Notes: a model not told the origin generated them from the letters alone. A stretch of 64,000 nucleotides of DNA from RCIO01 sp035555795 (GCA_035555795.1 DATMGE010000014.1:1-64000), one strand, 5' to 3'; numbered from the stretch's first letter, positions 8,323 through 17,134 are shown. Program-made: numbers and translations.

Positions 8323-8931
8323 TCAAAAGGCGGTGCGCGACTTGAGCGCCGCCGCGATCGTGCCTTCGTCGAGATAATCGAGCTCGCCGCCCACGGGAAC
8401 GCCATGGGCGAGCCGGGTGATCTTCACGCCGAGGCCGGCGAGCTGGTCGGTGATGTAGTGGGCGGTGGTCTGGCCCTCGACGGTGGCGTTGACGGCGAGA
8501 ATGACCTCGGCGACGCCGCCTTCCGCCACGCGGGCGACGAGCTGGCGGATGGTGAGATCGTCAGGCCCGACGCCGTCCAGCGGCGAGAGCGTGCCGCCCA
8601 GCACATGGTAGCGCGCATTGACGCCGGTGGAGCGCTCCAGCGCCCACAGATCGGACACGTCCTCCACGACGATGATGGTGGCGGGGTCGCGGCGCGGATC
8701 GGTGCAGATATTGCAGGGATCGGAGGTGTCGACATTGCCGCATGTCGAGCAGATGCGGACCTTGTCGACGGCATCGGCCATGGCGACCGACAGGGGCGCC
8801 AGCAACTGATCCTTCTTCTTGATGAGGTGGAGGGCGGCGCGCCGCGCCGAGCGCGGCCCCAGCCCCGGCACCTTGGCCAGAAGCTGGATCAGACGCTCGA
8901 TCTCGGGGCCGGCGATTCGCTTGGTGGACAT
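8323..8931 (-). CDS. recR: Recombination mediator protein RecR
   Basis: A 202-residue RecR of the RecFOR recombinational repair pathway. It has an N-terminal helix-hairpin-helix (VPGLGPRSARRAA), a zinc-finger region with CSTCG and CNIC around residues 60-76, and a TOPRIM domain with IIVVEDVSDLWALE. Length is normal. In many bacteria recR follows dnaX and ybaB; here a cell wall hydrolase gene sits between ybaB and recR. It overlaps nothing and ends 26 bases before the lytic transglycosylase start. Confidence 0.97.
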   Translation of the reverse strand: MSTKRIAGPEIERLIQLLAKVPGLGPRSARRAALHLIKKKDQLLAPLSVAMADAVDKVRICSTCGNVDTSDPCNICTDPRRDPATIIVVEDVSDLWALERSTGVNARYHVLGGTLSPLDGVGPDDLTIRQLVARVAEGGVAEVILAVNATVEGQTTAHYITDQLAGLGVKITRLAHGVPVGGELDYLDEGTIAAALKSRTAF

Positions 8932-9020
8932 GTCATGGATTTAAGGCATGTCGTGCAAAAGTGCGACGCATCTCGCGCAAGACGGCGAGAATGTCGTGCA
9001 GGCCGGCAGACCGATAGAAT

Positions 9021-9689
9021 CTATTCGGCGGCGTCGCCCGTCTTGCGCTGCCGAATCATGTCGCCGATCGCATCGGTGCGGGTCTCGCCACCGGCAAAGG
9101 AGAGCGCGGCGGCATCGTTTCCGGCATCGGTCTCGGCTTGCGGCGCGGCGGCGGTGCGGATCGCGGCCTGCGCATCGGCGGCAAGCTGACGGGTCTGCGC
9201 ACGGCGGCTGCGCTTCTCGTAGAAGGCGTTGCCGCCGGCCTCCAGCACATAGTGCATGTTCTTGTAGGGGAATTTCAGGCCGGCCTGATGGAAGAATTTC
9301 GCCTTGCTGACGCGCGGATGGCGCTCGCCCCCGAGCACCGCGTCGGCGGCGGCCATGACGTCGGGCAGCGCCTTGGAGTTCATCTTGCGGGTGAGGACGC
9401 CGGGCGCGAACTGGTTCTTCTGGCCGACCACGCCGCAGATCGTATCGGGATACTCGTCCGCCCCGACACGGTTCATGACGACCGTGCCGACTGCGACCAG
9501 GCCCTCGCGGCTGGAGCGGCGGGACTCGAAGAACATTGCGCGGGCGAGGCATTCGCGGTCGCGCAATGAATGATTTACAGGACCGACCGAAGCCGTCTTC
9601 ACGCTATCGAGAACGTCGGCGGTCTGCGTGCAGGCGGCAAGCGCCGTGGACAGGGCCACCGTGCAGGAGGCCGCGAAGCGAGTAAACAA
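9021..9689 (-). CDS. SleB-like cell wall hydrolase lipoprotein
   Basis: A protein of about 222 residues with a Hydrolase_2 (SleB) domain. The N-terminal hydrophobic stretch ends in lipobox ALAAC, so it is probably a lipoprotein. The domain runs from RECLARAMFFESRR, with the conserved Glu, through AVGTVVMNRV and ICGVVGQKNQF to AKFFHQAGLKF; these fit SleB/CwlJ-type peptidoglycan hydrolases, also common in non-sporulating Alphaproteobacteria. A TTG at 9689 is preferred because GGAGAGGG lies seven bases upstream and the signal sequence then begins properly; an ATG at 9743 would add 18 unlikely residues. The C-terminal tail is Ala-rich. Confidence 0.85.
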   Translation of the reverse strand: MFTRFAASCTVALSTALAACTQTADVLDSVKTASVGPVNHSLRDRECLARAMFFESRRSSREGLVAVGTVVMNRVGADEYPDTICGVVGQKNQFAPGVLTRKMNSKALPDVMAAADAVLGGERHPRVSKAKFFHQAGLKFPYKNMHYVLEAGGNAFYEKRSRRAQTRQLAADAQAAIRTAAAPQAETDAGNDAAALSFAGGETRTDAIGDMIRQRKTGDAAE

Positions 9690-9799
9690 TACCCAACCCT
9701 CTCCGAAACGGCCCCCACCGTTCGGTCGCAAAAGAGCCTGCACATTTCGTCAAAAGCAAGGCAAGCCGCCTAAATGTCCGGTCAGGGACGGCCGGCAGG

Positions 9800-10126
9800 T
9801 CAGAAAGGCAGCTTCATGCCGGGCGGGATCGGCAGGCCGGCGGTCATTTCCGCCGTCTTCTGCTGCATCACCGCCTCCACCTTTGATTTCGCATCATTGT
9901 GCGCGGCGAGGATGAGGTCTTCCAGGATCTCGACCTCGTCCTCTTTGAACAGCGAGGGGTCGATCTTGAGCGAGCGCATCTCGAACTTGCCACTCAGCAC
10001 GACGGTGACGAGGCCGCCGCCCGCATGGCCGGTTTCCTCCAGGCCGGCAATCTGCTCCTGCATGGCCTGGAATTTGGCCTGCATTTCCTTTGCCTTGCCC
10101 ATCAGGCCGAGAAGGTCCTTCATCAT
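9800..10126 (-). CDS. YbaB/EbfC nucleoid-associated protein
   Basis: A 108-residue DNA-binding protein of the YbaB/EbfC family. It begins MMKDLLGLMGKAKEMQAKFQ, a helical dimerisation arm, has the central strand region GLVTVVLSGKFEMRSLKIDP, and ends in a Pro-rich tail (GLPIPPGMKLPF). YbaB is a small homodimer binding DNA and influencing nucleoid structure. It starts 11 bases after the dnaX stop, with a GGAG site directly upstream, in the conserved dnaX-ybaB order. The second of the two initial ATGs, at 10123, is equally possible. Confidence 0.95.
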   Translation of the reverse strand: MMKDLLGLMGKAKEMQAKFQAMQEQIAGLEETGHAGGGLVTVVLSGKFEMRSLKIDPSLFKEDEVEILEDLILAAHNDAKSKVEAVMQQKTAEMTAGLPIPPGMKLPF

Positions 10127-10137
10127 GTTCTCCGTGA

Positions 10138-11946
10138 TCAGAATTCGTCGTCGTCGGCCGGTTCGACCGGAATTTCGGGCGCGGCGTCGTCCGTCTCCGC
10201 CACCGCGTCGGGAATGCGCACGTCGATGATGCGCGCGCCGGGAAAGGTGGAGAGGATCGCCGCCACCGCTGGATCGCTGCGCGCATCCGACAGAACGCTC
10301 TCGCGCCGCTCCTCCTCGATCTCGGCCAGCGTCGGGCCGCCATTCTCGCGCGAGAGCGACACGACCCAGTGCCGGCCGGTCCACTCCTTGAGGCTGACCG
10401 AAAGCTCGTTGGGAAGGCTGCGCGGCGCGTCGTCGGTGAGGCTGATCTCGATCTGGCCGGTCTGGATCCGGACGGGACGGACATAGCGGCGCAGCGCGAT
10501 CTTCATGCGCATGTCGCGCCGGGCCTCGGCCATGGCGACAAGATCGGCGATCGAGGAGACCTGCGGGGCGGGCGGCAGCTCAGGCTCCGGCGGGCGCTGG
10601 AACGCCACGGGCTCCGGGGCCCGCTCGACCAGCCGCATGGTGGCGCCGGAGGGCGCACCGGACGGCGTGCGCGGTGCCGCGACCGCCTGCGTGGTTGAAG
10701 CCTGCGGCTGTGCGCCGCCAGCCGTGCCGCGCGCGCCATCGGAGGGACGGGGCGCGGTCTGCGCCTCGCCGCTCTCCAGCATCTTCAGCGCCTCGTCCAG
10801 CGTGGGAAGGGTCGCGGCATGGGCAAGGCGGATGATGACCATCTCGGCCGCGCTTGCCGGACGCGTCGCGCCCTGCACCTCCGAAATGCCCTTGAGCAGC
10901 ATCTGCCAGCTGCGCGACAGCGCCCGGATGGAAAGACGCTGCGCGAAATCGGCGCCGCGCTCGCGCTCTTCCTGCGAGAGCGCGGCATCGTTGCGCGCCG
11001 AGTCCACGAAGCGCAGCCGGGTGACGAGGTGATTGAACTCGGCAAGGTCGGAGAGGATTGTCGCCGGATCGGCGCCCGAATCATATTGCGCGCGGAATTC
11101 CGACAGCGCGGCCGGAATGTCGCCGCCCATCACATGGGTGAAGAGATCGACAATGCGGGCGCGGTCGGACAGGCCCAGCATGTCGCGCACCGCCTGCGCG
11201 GTGACGGCGCCGGCGCCATGGGCGATCGCCTGGTCCATGATGGACAGCGAATCGCGCACCGAGCCCTCTCCCGCCCGCGCGATCATGGCGAAGGCCTCGT
11301 CCTCGACGGCGATGCCCTCCATCTGCGCGATGCCGCGCAGGTGGTCGACCAGAACGCCTGCCTCAACGCGGCGCAGGTCGAAACGCTGGCAGCGCGACAG
11401 GACGGTGATCGGCACCTTGCGGATCTCGGTGGTGGCGAAGATGAACTTCACATGCGGCGGCGGTTCCTCCAGCGTCTTCAGCAGGCCGTTGAAGGCCTGG
11501 TTCGACAGCATGTGAACCTCGTCGATGATGTAGACCTTGTAGCGGGCCGAAACCGGCGCGTAGCGCACCTGTTCGATGATGTCGCGGATGTCGTCGATGC
11601 CGGTATGGGAGGCGGCGTCCATCTCGACCACGTCGACGTGACGGCCTTCCATGATCGGCTTGCAGTGCTCGCCCATCACGACGAGGTCGACCGTGGGCTG
11701 GTCGATCGTATCGGTCTTGTAGTTGAGCGCGCGGGCGAGGATGCGGGCGGTGGTGGTCTTGCCCACGCCGCGCACGCCGGTCAGCATCCATGCCTGCGCG
11801 ATGCGGCCGGAGGAAAAGGCGTTGGTGAGGGTGCGCACCATCGGCTCCTGGCCGATCAATGCGGTGAAATCAGCCGGACGGTATTTGCGCGCCAGAACGC
11901 GGTAACCCGCCGCGGCGGCGCCTGCTTCCCGGTTGGCGTCGTTCAT
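10138..11946 (-). CDS. dnaX: DNA polymerase III subunit gamma/tau
   Basis: A 602-residue clamp-loader ATPase. The AAA+ domain has Walker A GVRGVGKT (57-64), Walker B with IIDEVH (about 140-145), sensor 1 FATTE and a conserved SRC arginine-finger motif (LSRCQRFDLRR). The classical zinc-binding loop between Walker A and B is reduced to a single Cys (GEHCKPIMEG), which I believe is normal for Rhizobiales. Domain III follows, then a Pro/Ala-rich linker near 410-480 and a tau-type C-terminal region that would contact the polymerase. The start at 11946 gives the usual AGYRVLARKYRP opening. No frameshift site was identified by eye. Confidence 0.97.
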   Translation of the reverse strand: MNDANREAGAAAAGYRVLARKYRPADFTALIGQEPMVRTLTNAFSSGRIAQAWMLTGVRGVGKTTTARILARALNYKTDTIDQPTVDLVVMGEHCKPIMEGRHVDVVEMDAASHTGIDDIRDIIEQVRYAPVSARYKVYIIDEVHMLSNQAFNGLLKTLEEPPPHVKFIFATTEIRKVPITVLSRCQRFDLRRVEAGVLVDHLRGIAQMEGIAVEDEAFAMIARAGEGSVRDSLSIMDQAIAHGAGAVTAQAVRDMLGLSDRARIVDLFTHVMGGDIPAALSEFRAQYDSGADPATILSDLAEFNHLVTRLRFVDSARNDAALSQEERERGADFAQRLSIRALSRSWQMLLKGISEVQGATRPASAAEMVIIRLAHAATLPTLDEALKMLESGEAQTAPRPSDGARGTAGGAQPQASTTQAVAAPRTPSGAPSGATMRLVERAPEPVAFQRPPEPELPPAPQVSSIADLVAMAEARRDMRMKIALRRYVRPVRIQTGQIEISLTDDAPRSLPNELSVSLKEWTGRHWVVSLSRENGGPTLAEIEEERRESVLSDARSDPAVAAILSTFPGARIIDVRIPDAVAETDDAAPEIPVEPADDDEF

Positions 11947-12065
11947 GAAGCGGTCGCGCTCCTTGCTTGCAGGACCTTCGGGGGTCGGCGACGAACCGCG
12001 CGAGTTTCGCCTCCGCGGCGCTGCTGCGTCAATGGCGCCAGGCGGCGCCGACGATACCGAAGAAG

Positions 12066-12163
12066 GCGGGAGGCTGGAACATGACCCGTTCCTGGCTCGT
12101 TAGGGCTGCTTCCTTCCGGACCTGACCCGGTTGGCGAGTGGATCGTCCACCACCAACCTCCCG
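12066..12163 (-). ncRNA. ffs: Signal recognition particle RNA (4.5S-type)
   Basis: On the minus strand the sequence contains GGTCAGGTCCGGAAGGAAGC, the universally conserved SRP RNA apical region that binds Ffh. It sits inside a long stem: GCGGGAGG at 12163-12156 pairs with CCTCCCGC at 12073-12066, giving a transcript of about 98 bases of bacterial 4.5S type. It lies just upstream of dnaX on the same strand, a common rhizobial arrangement. Ends are estimated from the terminal stem. Confidence 0.95.
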
Positions 12164-12287
12164 CTTTCCATATCGGCAATCGGCGGCCCGAATGCAAGTG
12201 CCGATGCCGCCCTGCCCCGCCACGAAACCGATTGTCAGGAGGCTTCGCCGCATCTAGCCTGCACGCAATAATAATGAGGGGTACAGG

Positions 12288-12713
12288 ATGTTGCCTGGCG
12301 GAGGAGCCGGCTTCGCGCTGGACCGCAGACTGGAAACGGCAAGCCGGGCAGCGATGTGGCTCGGCCTGTGCGAGTTGCGGGTGATGGACGAACGCCGCTG
12401 GCCATGGGTCATGCTGATTCCCCAGCGGCCCGGCATCCGCGACATGCACGACCTGACGCCTCTCGACCAGGCCATGCTGACCTTCGAGATCAATATGGTG
12501 GCGAAGGCGCTGAAGACGCTGACCGACTGCGAGACGATCAATATCGGATCGGTCAGCAACGATATTCCGCATCTCCATGTCCATCTCGTCGCCCGCTCCC
12601 GCGGCGATGAAGGCTGGCCGACGACCGTGTGGGACAGCGGACCGCAGGTGCCGTGGGAACGCGCGGAACTGCGCCAGTTCACCGACAGGCTGCGTGAGGC
12701 CATGTCGCTGTAA
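12288..12713 (+). CDS. HIT-family nucleotide-binding protein
   Basis: A 141-residue histidine-triad protein. The motif HLHVHLVAR (His-x-His-x-His) near residue 97 carries the catalytic His for hydrolysing nucleotide phosphoramidates or dinucleotides. The segment RRWPWVMLIPQRPGIRDMHD is the family's N-terminal sheet and DMHD/PLDQ helix. The substrate is not determined. The N-terminal 20 residues are poorly conserved, so the exact start is uncertain. It is divergent from the SRP RNA. Confidence 0.9.
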   Translation: MLPGGGAGFALDRRLETASRAAMWLGLCELRVMDERRWPWVMLIPQRPGIRDMHDLTPLDQAMLTFEINMVAKALKTLTDCETINIGSVSNDIPHLHVHLVARSRGDEGWPTTVWDSGPQVPWERAELRQFTDRLREAMSL

Positions 12714-12809
12714 TTCAGCGCGCGGCGGCCAGTCTCATTTATCCGGTGCGGGACGATTCCGTCCGGCTGCAAAATACTCTAGAACGCCGGCGATCAGGGG
12801 GACCGGTCA

Positions 12810-13745
12810 ATGGCATTCAGGCTCTTCGACGCGCCCGCAGACGAAGCCTCCCGCTTCGTCGGCTTCGCAGGCAACCGCATCGACAGGCAGTCGGAGAACC
12901 GCAGCGAGGAGTCGCTGCCGAAGGCGCTCGATGATCCGCGCGCGCGGATCATGCTGAGCCGTGGCGGGCGGGCGATCCTGCGGGTCAATCCGCATGCCGA
13001 GATCGGCTTTTCGCGCTCCGCGGCAGCCAAGCTGGGCGCGCGTCTCGACCAGACGGTGCTGCTCGGCATGGATGAGTGCGGGCCGATCCTGATCGCGCCG
13101 ACGGATATGGAACCCGAGGCGCTCCCCGACGGCTTCAAGGCGATCGACCACCGGTCCATCTATGTGCAGGACCTCGTTGACGAGGCGTGGCTGGGCGCAC
13201 TCGGCCAGGGTGCGGCGCTGCTTGCCTGGCACGCCGCCAACCGTTTTTGCGGCCGCTGCGGCCAGCCGACCGAAATGCGGATCGGCGGCTACAAGCGCGT
13301 CTGCATGGGTTGCGGCGCGGAGATCTTCCCGCGCACCGATCCGGTGGCGATCATGCTTGCAGTGAGGCAGGACCGCTGCCTGCTCGGGCGCAGCCCTCAT
13401 TTTGCCCCTGGCATGTATTCCACGCTGGCAGGTTTCATCGAACCGGGCGAGACGATCGAGAACGCGGTGCGGCGCGAGATCATGGAAGAAGCGGGCATCC
13501 GCATCGGGCGGGTCGTCTACCATGCCAGCCAGCCATGGCCGTTCCCGCATTCGCTGATGATCGGCTGCTTCGGCGAGGCGCTCGACGAAGACATCATCTT
13601 CGACGGGAAGGAACTGGAAGACTGCCGCTGGTTCACCCGCGCCGAGACGCGCGCGATCATTGCCGGCACGCATCCCACGGTCGGCGTCCCGCCCAAGGGC
13701 GCGATCGCGGCACATCTCATCCGGGCATGGGCGGAGAGCGACTGA
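12810..13745 (+). CDS. nudC: NAD(+) diphosphatase / NADH pyrophosphatase (NudC)
   Basis: A 311-residue Nudix enzyme that hydrolyses NAD(H) to AMP and NMN(H) and, in characterised members, removes NAD caps from RNA. It has an N-terminal domain, a zinc ribbon with Cys at 147, 150, 165 and 168, and a complete Nudix box at 208-230 (GFIEPGETIENAVRREIMEE). The downstream SQPWPFPHS motif is diagnostic for NudC. Length is near the family norm. It is probably independent of the HIT gene, as 96 bases separate them. Confidence 0.96.
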   Translation: MAFRLFDAPADEASRFVGFAGNRIDRQSENRSEESLPKALDDPRARIMLSRGGRAILRVNPHAEIGFSRSAAAKLGARLDQTVLLGMDECGPILIAPTDMEPEALPDGFKAIDHRSIYVQDLVDEAWLGALGQGAALLAWHAANRFCGRCGQPTEMRIGGYKRVCMGCGAEIFPRTDPVAIMLAVRQDRCLLGRSPHFAPGMYSTLAGFIEPGETIENAVRREIMEEAGIRIGRVVYHASQPWPFPHSLMIGCFGEALDEDIIFDGKELEDCRWFTRAETRAIIAGTHPTVGVPPKGAIAAHLIRAWAESD

Positions 13746-13759
13746 GGCGGTTGCGGACC

Positions 13760-13791
13760 GCTTGCCACGCAGGCATTCCCGCGTGGCAAGC
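13760..13791. terminator. Perfect 11-bp inverted repeat between convergent genes
   Basis: GCTTGCCACGC at 13760-13770 and GCGTGGCAAGC at 13781-13791 enclose a ten-base loop. It lies exactly between the ends of nudC and the L,D-transpeptidase gene. There is no T-run on either side, so a bidirectional transcript-stabilising or weak terminator hairpin is inferred. Confidence 0.6.
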
Positions 13792-13801
13792 TGGTCAATC
13801 G

Positions 13802-14476
13802 CTACTGGATCACATGGATCGGCGAGCCGTCGCGGACGCGGTCGTGGAGGTGGATGATGTCCTGCGACAGCAGCCGCACGCAGCCGCTCGACACCGCCTT
13901 GCCGATCGTCCATTCCTCGCCGCTTCCATGCAGGCGATAGAGCGTGTCCTTGCCGTCCTTGTGAATATACAGCGCCCGCGCGCCGAGCGGATTGTTGAGG
14001 CCGGGCTCCATGCCGTAGCGATATTTCTCAAGCTCCGGCTGCCGTCCGATCATATCGGCCGGCGGTGTCCAGCGCGGCCATTTGCGCTTGTAGGCGATGA
14101 TGGCGCGGCCGCCCCAGGCAAAGCCGTCGCGGCCGATACCGACGCCGTAGCGCATCGCACGCCCGCCGGGCATGACGTGGTAGAGGAAACGCGCCGGCGT
14201 ATCGACGACGACCGTGCCGGGCGCCTCGCCCGTCGGATCGTCGACCTCCTGCCGGTAATATTTCGGATCGACGCGGTCGATCCGCGCGGCTGGAATGGGG
14301 AATGGCTCGTCGAGCACGGGCCCATAGCCGAGCGCCACCGGATCGATGCGCGGCTTCGGCGGCGAGGCCGGCATCGGCGCCGGCGCAGGGGCGGAAACGC
14401 AGCCGGCGAGCGCGAGCGAGGTGAACCCGGTTGCGCCCAGCACGAAGTGCCGGCGCGTTAGACTGTTGGAACGCAT
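13802..14476 (-). CDS. L,D-transpeptidase (YkuD) lipoprotein
   Basis: A 224-residue exported enzyme that makes 3-3 peptidoglycan cross-links or attaches proteins to the wall. It opens MRSNSLTRRHFVLGA with a Tat-like twin arginine and a lipobox LALAGC. The YkuD domain spans roughly 90-220 and ends with LHGSGEEWTIGKAVSSGCVR, containing the conserved His and the nucleophilic Cys of the SGCVR motif. The start at 14476 is set by the signal sequence; sequence further upstream in frame is not protein-like. It adds to the peptidoglycan enzymes of this window. Confidence 0.94.
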   Translation of the reverse strand: MRSNSLTRRHFVLGATGFTSLALAGCVSAPAPAPMPASPPKPRIDPVALGYGPVLDEPFPIPAARIDRVDPKYYRQEVDDPTGEAPGTVVVDTPARFLYHVMPGGRAMRYGVGIGRDGFAWGGRAIIAYKRKWPRWTPPADMIGRQPELEKYRYGMEPGLNNPLGARALYIHKDGKDTLYRLHGSGEEWTIGKAVSSGCVRLLSQDIIHLHDRVRDGSPIHVIQ

Positions 14477-14573
14477 GTGAAATCCTCTCGGGCGGCAATG
14501 GCCACCCATATCGACATCCATGTACGGCCGGGCGCGAAACGCACCTGCCGCACGGCAGCTTGATCGAAGGATT

Positions 14574-14900
14574 TCAGGCGCGCGGCGGCCGGAACAGGCC
14601 GTCGGCCAGGACAGGGCCGGCGCAATGCTGCGATGAAAAGCGCGGCGCTTCCCTGCCCCTCGCCGGCAGGACGACGCCGGTTTCAGGCATGACCGCCATA
14701 TTGAAATGACAGAGCATCGCCGAACGCTCCGCCTTCGACACGCAGCCGGATTCGTCCGCATCGCCAACGACGCAGATCTCCGCGGCGGCGAGCGCGGGGC
14801 GCAGTTCCTTGCCCAGGCCGGCCACCGAGGTGGTGACCGCGGCGGCAGGCAACAGGGCCACGGCGACCAGCAGGGCCAGGAGAACGGAAAGACGCTTCAT
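14574..14900 (-). CDS. Small secreted protein, unknown function
   Basis: A 108-residue protein starting MKRLSVLLALLVAVALLPAA, a clear signal peptide. The mature part holds four cysteines (EICVV, ESGCV, AMLCH, SQHCA) and an end RPPRA. The size, a His/Cys-containing middle and an RPPR-type end recall DUF2946-like proteins, but I am not sure of this. It lies 97 bases upstream of the L,D-transpeptidase on the same strand and 83 bases after pheA. ATG 14900 is supported by the signal; the ribosome site GGAAAG is present. Confidence 0.6.
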   Translation of the reverse strand: MKRLSVLLALLVAVALLPAAAVTTSVAGLGKELRPALAAAEICVVGDADESGCVSKAERSAMLCHFNMAVMPETGVVLPARGREAPRFSSQHCAGPVLADGLFRPPRA

Positions 14901-14983
14901 GCCAGCGGCATGGCCACAAACCATGTCGCTGGCAAGGAACAAAACCGCAGGCGGGATAACAAAGCCGTGTGCCGCCGCGCGCG

Positions 14984-15850
14984 TCAGTCGGCGAGCTTCC
15001 ATTCCTCGCGCGAGGGGCTGCGCGGGTAGACGCCGAGGATGCGCACCTCGCGCGAGAAGAACCGCAGTTCCTCAAGCGCGTTCTTCACGCCGGCATCGTC
15101 GGGGTGGCCCTCGATGTCGGCATAGAAGAGCGTCGCCGTGAAGGCGCCGAGCTGGTAGCTCTCCAGCTTGGTCATGTTGACGCCATTGGTGGCGAAGCCG
15201 CCCATCGCCTTGTAGAGCGCCGCCGGCACGTTGCGGACCCGGAAGATGAAGGTCGTCATCATCGGTGTGTCGGGCGTGGCACGCGCGACCCATTCCTTGC
15301 TCTTCGTCAACACCACGAAGCGGGTGGTGTTGGTGTCGATGTCCTCGACATTCTCCTCCATGATGTCGAGGCCGTAGAGTTCGGCTGCGAGGCGCGGCGC
15401 GAGCGCGGCCATCGACCGATCCCCGACCTCCGAGACGAGCTTGGCCGCGCCGGCGGTGTCGCCGGCGATGACCGGCTTCCAGCCATTGCGGCGGATATAT
15501 TTGCGGCACTGGCCCAGCGCATGGATGTGGCTGTGGACGGTCTTGACCTCGCCGCGCGCCACGCCCGGCAGCACCATGAGCTGGAAATGGATCGGCAGGA
15601 AATATTCGCCGATGATGTGGAGGCGCGATTCGGGCAGGAGATGGTGGATATCGGCCACGCGCCCGGCGATCGTGTTCTCGATGGGGATCATGGCGAGGCC
15701 CGCCTTGCCGGTCTCGACGGCGTTGAAGGCATCCTCGAAGGTGGCGCAGGGCAGCGGCTCCATACCCGGATACATGTTGCGGCAGGCAGTATCGGAATTC
15801 GCTCCGGGCTCGCCCTGGAACGCGATCTTGTTCATATTCATCTGTGACAA
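14984..15850 (-). CDS. pheA: Prephenate dehydratase
   Basis: A 288-residue enzyme converting prephenate to phenylpyruvate in phenylalanine synthesis. It opens with KIAFQGEPGANSD, has the catalytic TNTTRFVVL (the conserved TRF) near residue 175, and a C-terminal ACT domain whose TKLESYQ segment is the phenylalanine-binding ESRP-like region, so feedback inhibition is expected. No chorismate mutase domain is fused, as is usual in Rhizobiales. It is divergent from the cytochrome gene across 283 bases. Confidence 0.96.
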   Translation of the reverse strand: MSQMNMNKIAFQGEPGANSDTACRNMYPGMEPLPCATFEDAFNAVETGKAGLAMIPIENTIAGRVADIHHLLPESRLHIIGEYFLPIHFQLMVLPGVARGEVKTVHSHIHALGQCRKYIRRNGWKPVIAGDTAGAAKLVSEVGDRSMAALAPRLAAELYGLDIMEENVEDIDTNTTRFVVLTKSKEWVARATPDTPMMTTFIFRVRNVPAALYKAMGGFATNGVNMTKLESYQLGAFTATLFYADIEGHPDDAGVKNALEELRFFSREVRILGVYPRSPSREEWKLAD

Positions 15851-16133
15851 CTTTCAGTAACGGAAATCAGGCGGCGCGACGCCGGCAAAGGCGCTCGGCG
15901 CTATCTAAATCGGCCGCCCGTGACGGAGCCCCTGAAAGTACGATAGAGCTGCAAAACCAGCCTCCGAACAGGTCTGCGAGTGGCAAAACGTCTCACTCGC
16001 CGTGGCCCTTATAAGTGTTGCAAGGCCGAAGCAAAAGACCTAGTTTCCGCGCAATTTCGCCCGCCCCTCCAGCGGGCTTCAGGCATGGTGCGAGCACGGC
16101 GGACGGATGTCCGCGGAACGGAGCGTTGAGCAG

Positions 16134-16895
16134 ATGAACTCTTTCGAAATGAACAAGCTGATCGGCGCGTTCCTCGCTACCATATTCGTGATGTTCTCCG
16201 TGATACTGGCGTCCGACGCGCTGTTTGCGACGCATGCTCCCGAGACGCCGGGCTTCGCGATCGAGGTTGCCGAGGCTCCGGCCGGCGGCGGCGCGGCGGC
16301 GGAAGACAAGCCGAGCGCCTTGTCGCTGCTCGCTTCGGCCGATCCGGCTGCCGGCGAGGCCGTGTTCCGCAAATGCGCGGCCTGCCACACCGCCGACAAG
16401 GGCGGCGCCAACAAGATCGGCCCGAATCTCTGGGACGTCGTGAACCGCCCCATCGCCTCGCATGAAGGCTTCTCCTATTCGTCGGCGATGCGCGAATTCT
16501 CCGAAGGCGGCAGCCAGCATTGGGACTATGAGCATCTGAGCCATTTCCTCGTTGCGCCGCGCTCGCTGGTCAACGGCACGGCGATGGCTTTCGCCGGCAT
16601 CAAGAATCCCCAGGAAGAGGCCAATCTGATCGCCTATCTGCGGTCGCTTTCCGACAATCCCGCGCCGCTGCCGGAAGCACCCGCGGCCGAGGGCGAAGCG
16701 CCGGCGGAAGGCGCACCCGCAGAAGCCGCGCCTGCCGAGGGCCAGCAGCCTGCACCGGCAGAGGGCCAGCAGCCCGCACCGGCCGAGAGCCAGGAAGCGC
16801 CTGCACAGCCTGCGCCGCAGAATGATGGAAATTCGGCCGCGCCGACGCCTGCACCGGGCGAAGCGGCGCCCGCACCGGCCCAGCCCGCCAATTGA
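16134..16895 (+). CDS. Membrane-anchored cytochrome c (CycM-like) with Pro/Ala-rich tail
   Basis: A 253-residue c-type cytochrome. An uncleaved N-terminal helix (about 8-30) anchors it; the haem motif CAACH is at 81-85 and the class I fold continues to GTAMAFAGI, which supplies the axial Met. It matches CycM/cytochrome c552, which passes electrons from the bc1 complex to terminal oxidase. After the domain ends near residue 180 comes a tail of about 70 residues rich in Pro, Ala, Glu and Gln with tandem AEGQQPAP units, longer than typical CycM. The haem would be attached by the ccm genes elsewhere in the window. Start 16134 has a GGAG site. Confidence 0.93.
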   Translation: MNSFEMNKLIGAFLATIFVMFSVILASDALFATHAPETPGFAIEVAEAPAGGGAAAEDKPSALSLLASADPAAGEAVFRKCAACHTADKGGANKIGPNLWDVVNRPIASHEGFSYSSAMREFSEGGSQHWDYEHLSHFLVAPRSLVNGTAMAFAGIKNPQEEANLIAYLRSLSDNPAPLPEAPAAEGEAPAEGAPAEAAPAEGQQPAPAEGQQPAPAESQEAPAQPAPQNDGNSAAPTPAPGEAAPAPAQPAN

Positions 16896-16923
16896 TGACG
16901 GAAACGTTATCTCCATAACCTGC

Positions 16924-16949
16924 AAAAAGCCGGCATTTGCCGGCTTTTT
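16924..16949 (+). terminator. Rho-independent terminator after the cytochrome gene
   Basis: AAAAAGCCGGC-ATTT-GCCGGC followed by TTTTT, a GC-rich stem with tetraloop and T-run, 29 bases after the cytochrome c stop. The A-run on the left means it could also work on the opposite strand. Confidence 0.92.
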
Positions 16950-17134
16950 CATGTGCGGAAGAACGTTATCCGGGCCGGGCGGTGCGATTTTGGCCGTCAC
17001 ATGGCGTTCCATATGAAGCGAATCATGAAAATGCCTGATCTCGTTGTTTTTACACAGGTCGAGACGCAAAGCGGCTGCGCACCCCCGCCGGACTTGCTAG
17101 GCTGGGTTTCGCAAGACGCAGTATGAGGTGAGCA

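Noticed and set aside
10138..11946. Programmed frameshift site in dnaX giving a short gamma form
   Set aside because: I did not see an AAAAAAG-type slippery heptamer followed by a stem; many Alphaproteobacteria make the short form by other means or not at all.
10819..12084. A 421-residue plus-strand open frame opposite dnaX
   Set aside because: It is His/Arg/Asp-rich, runs through the reverse of the AAA+ domain and into the region beside the SRP RNA, and has no plausible start or family match.
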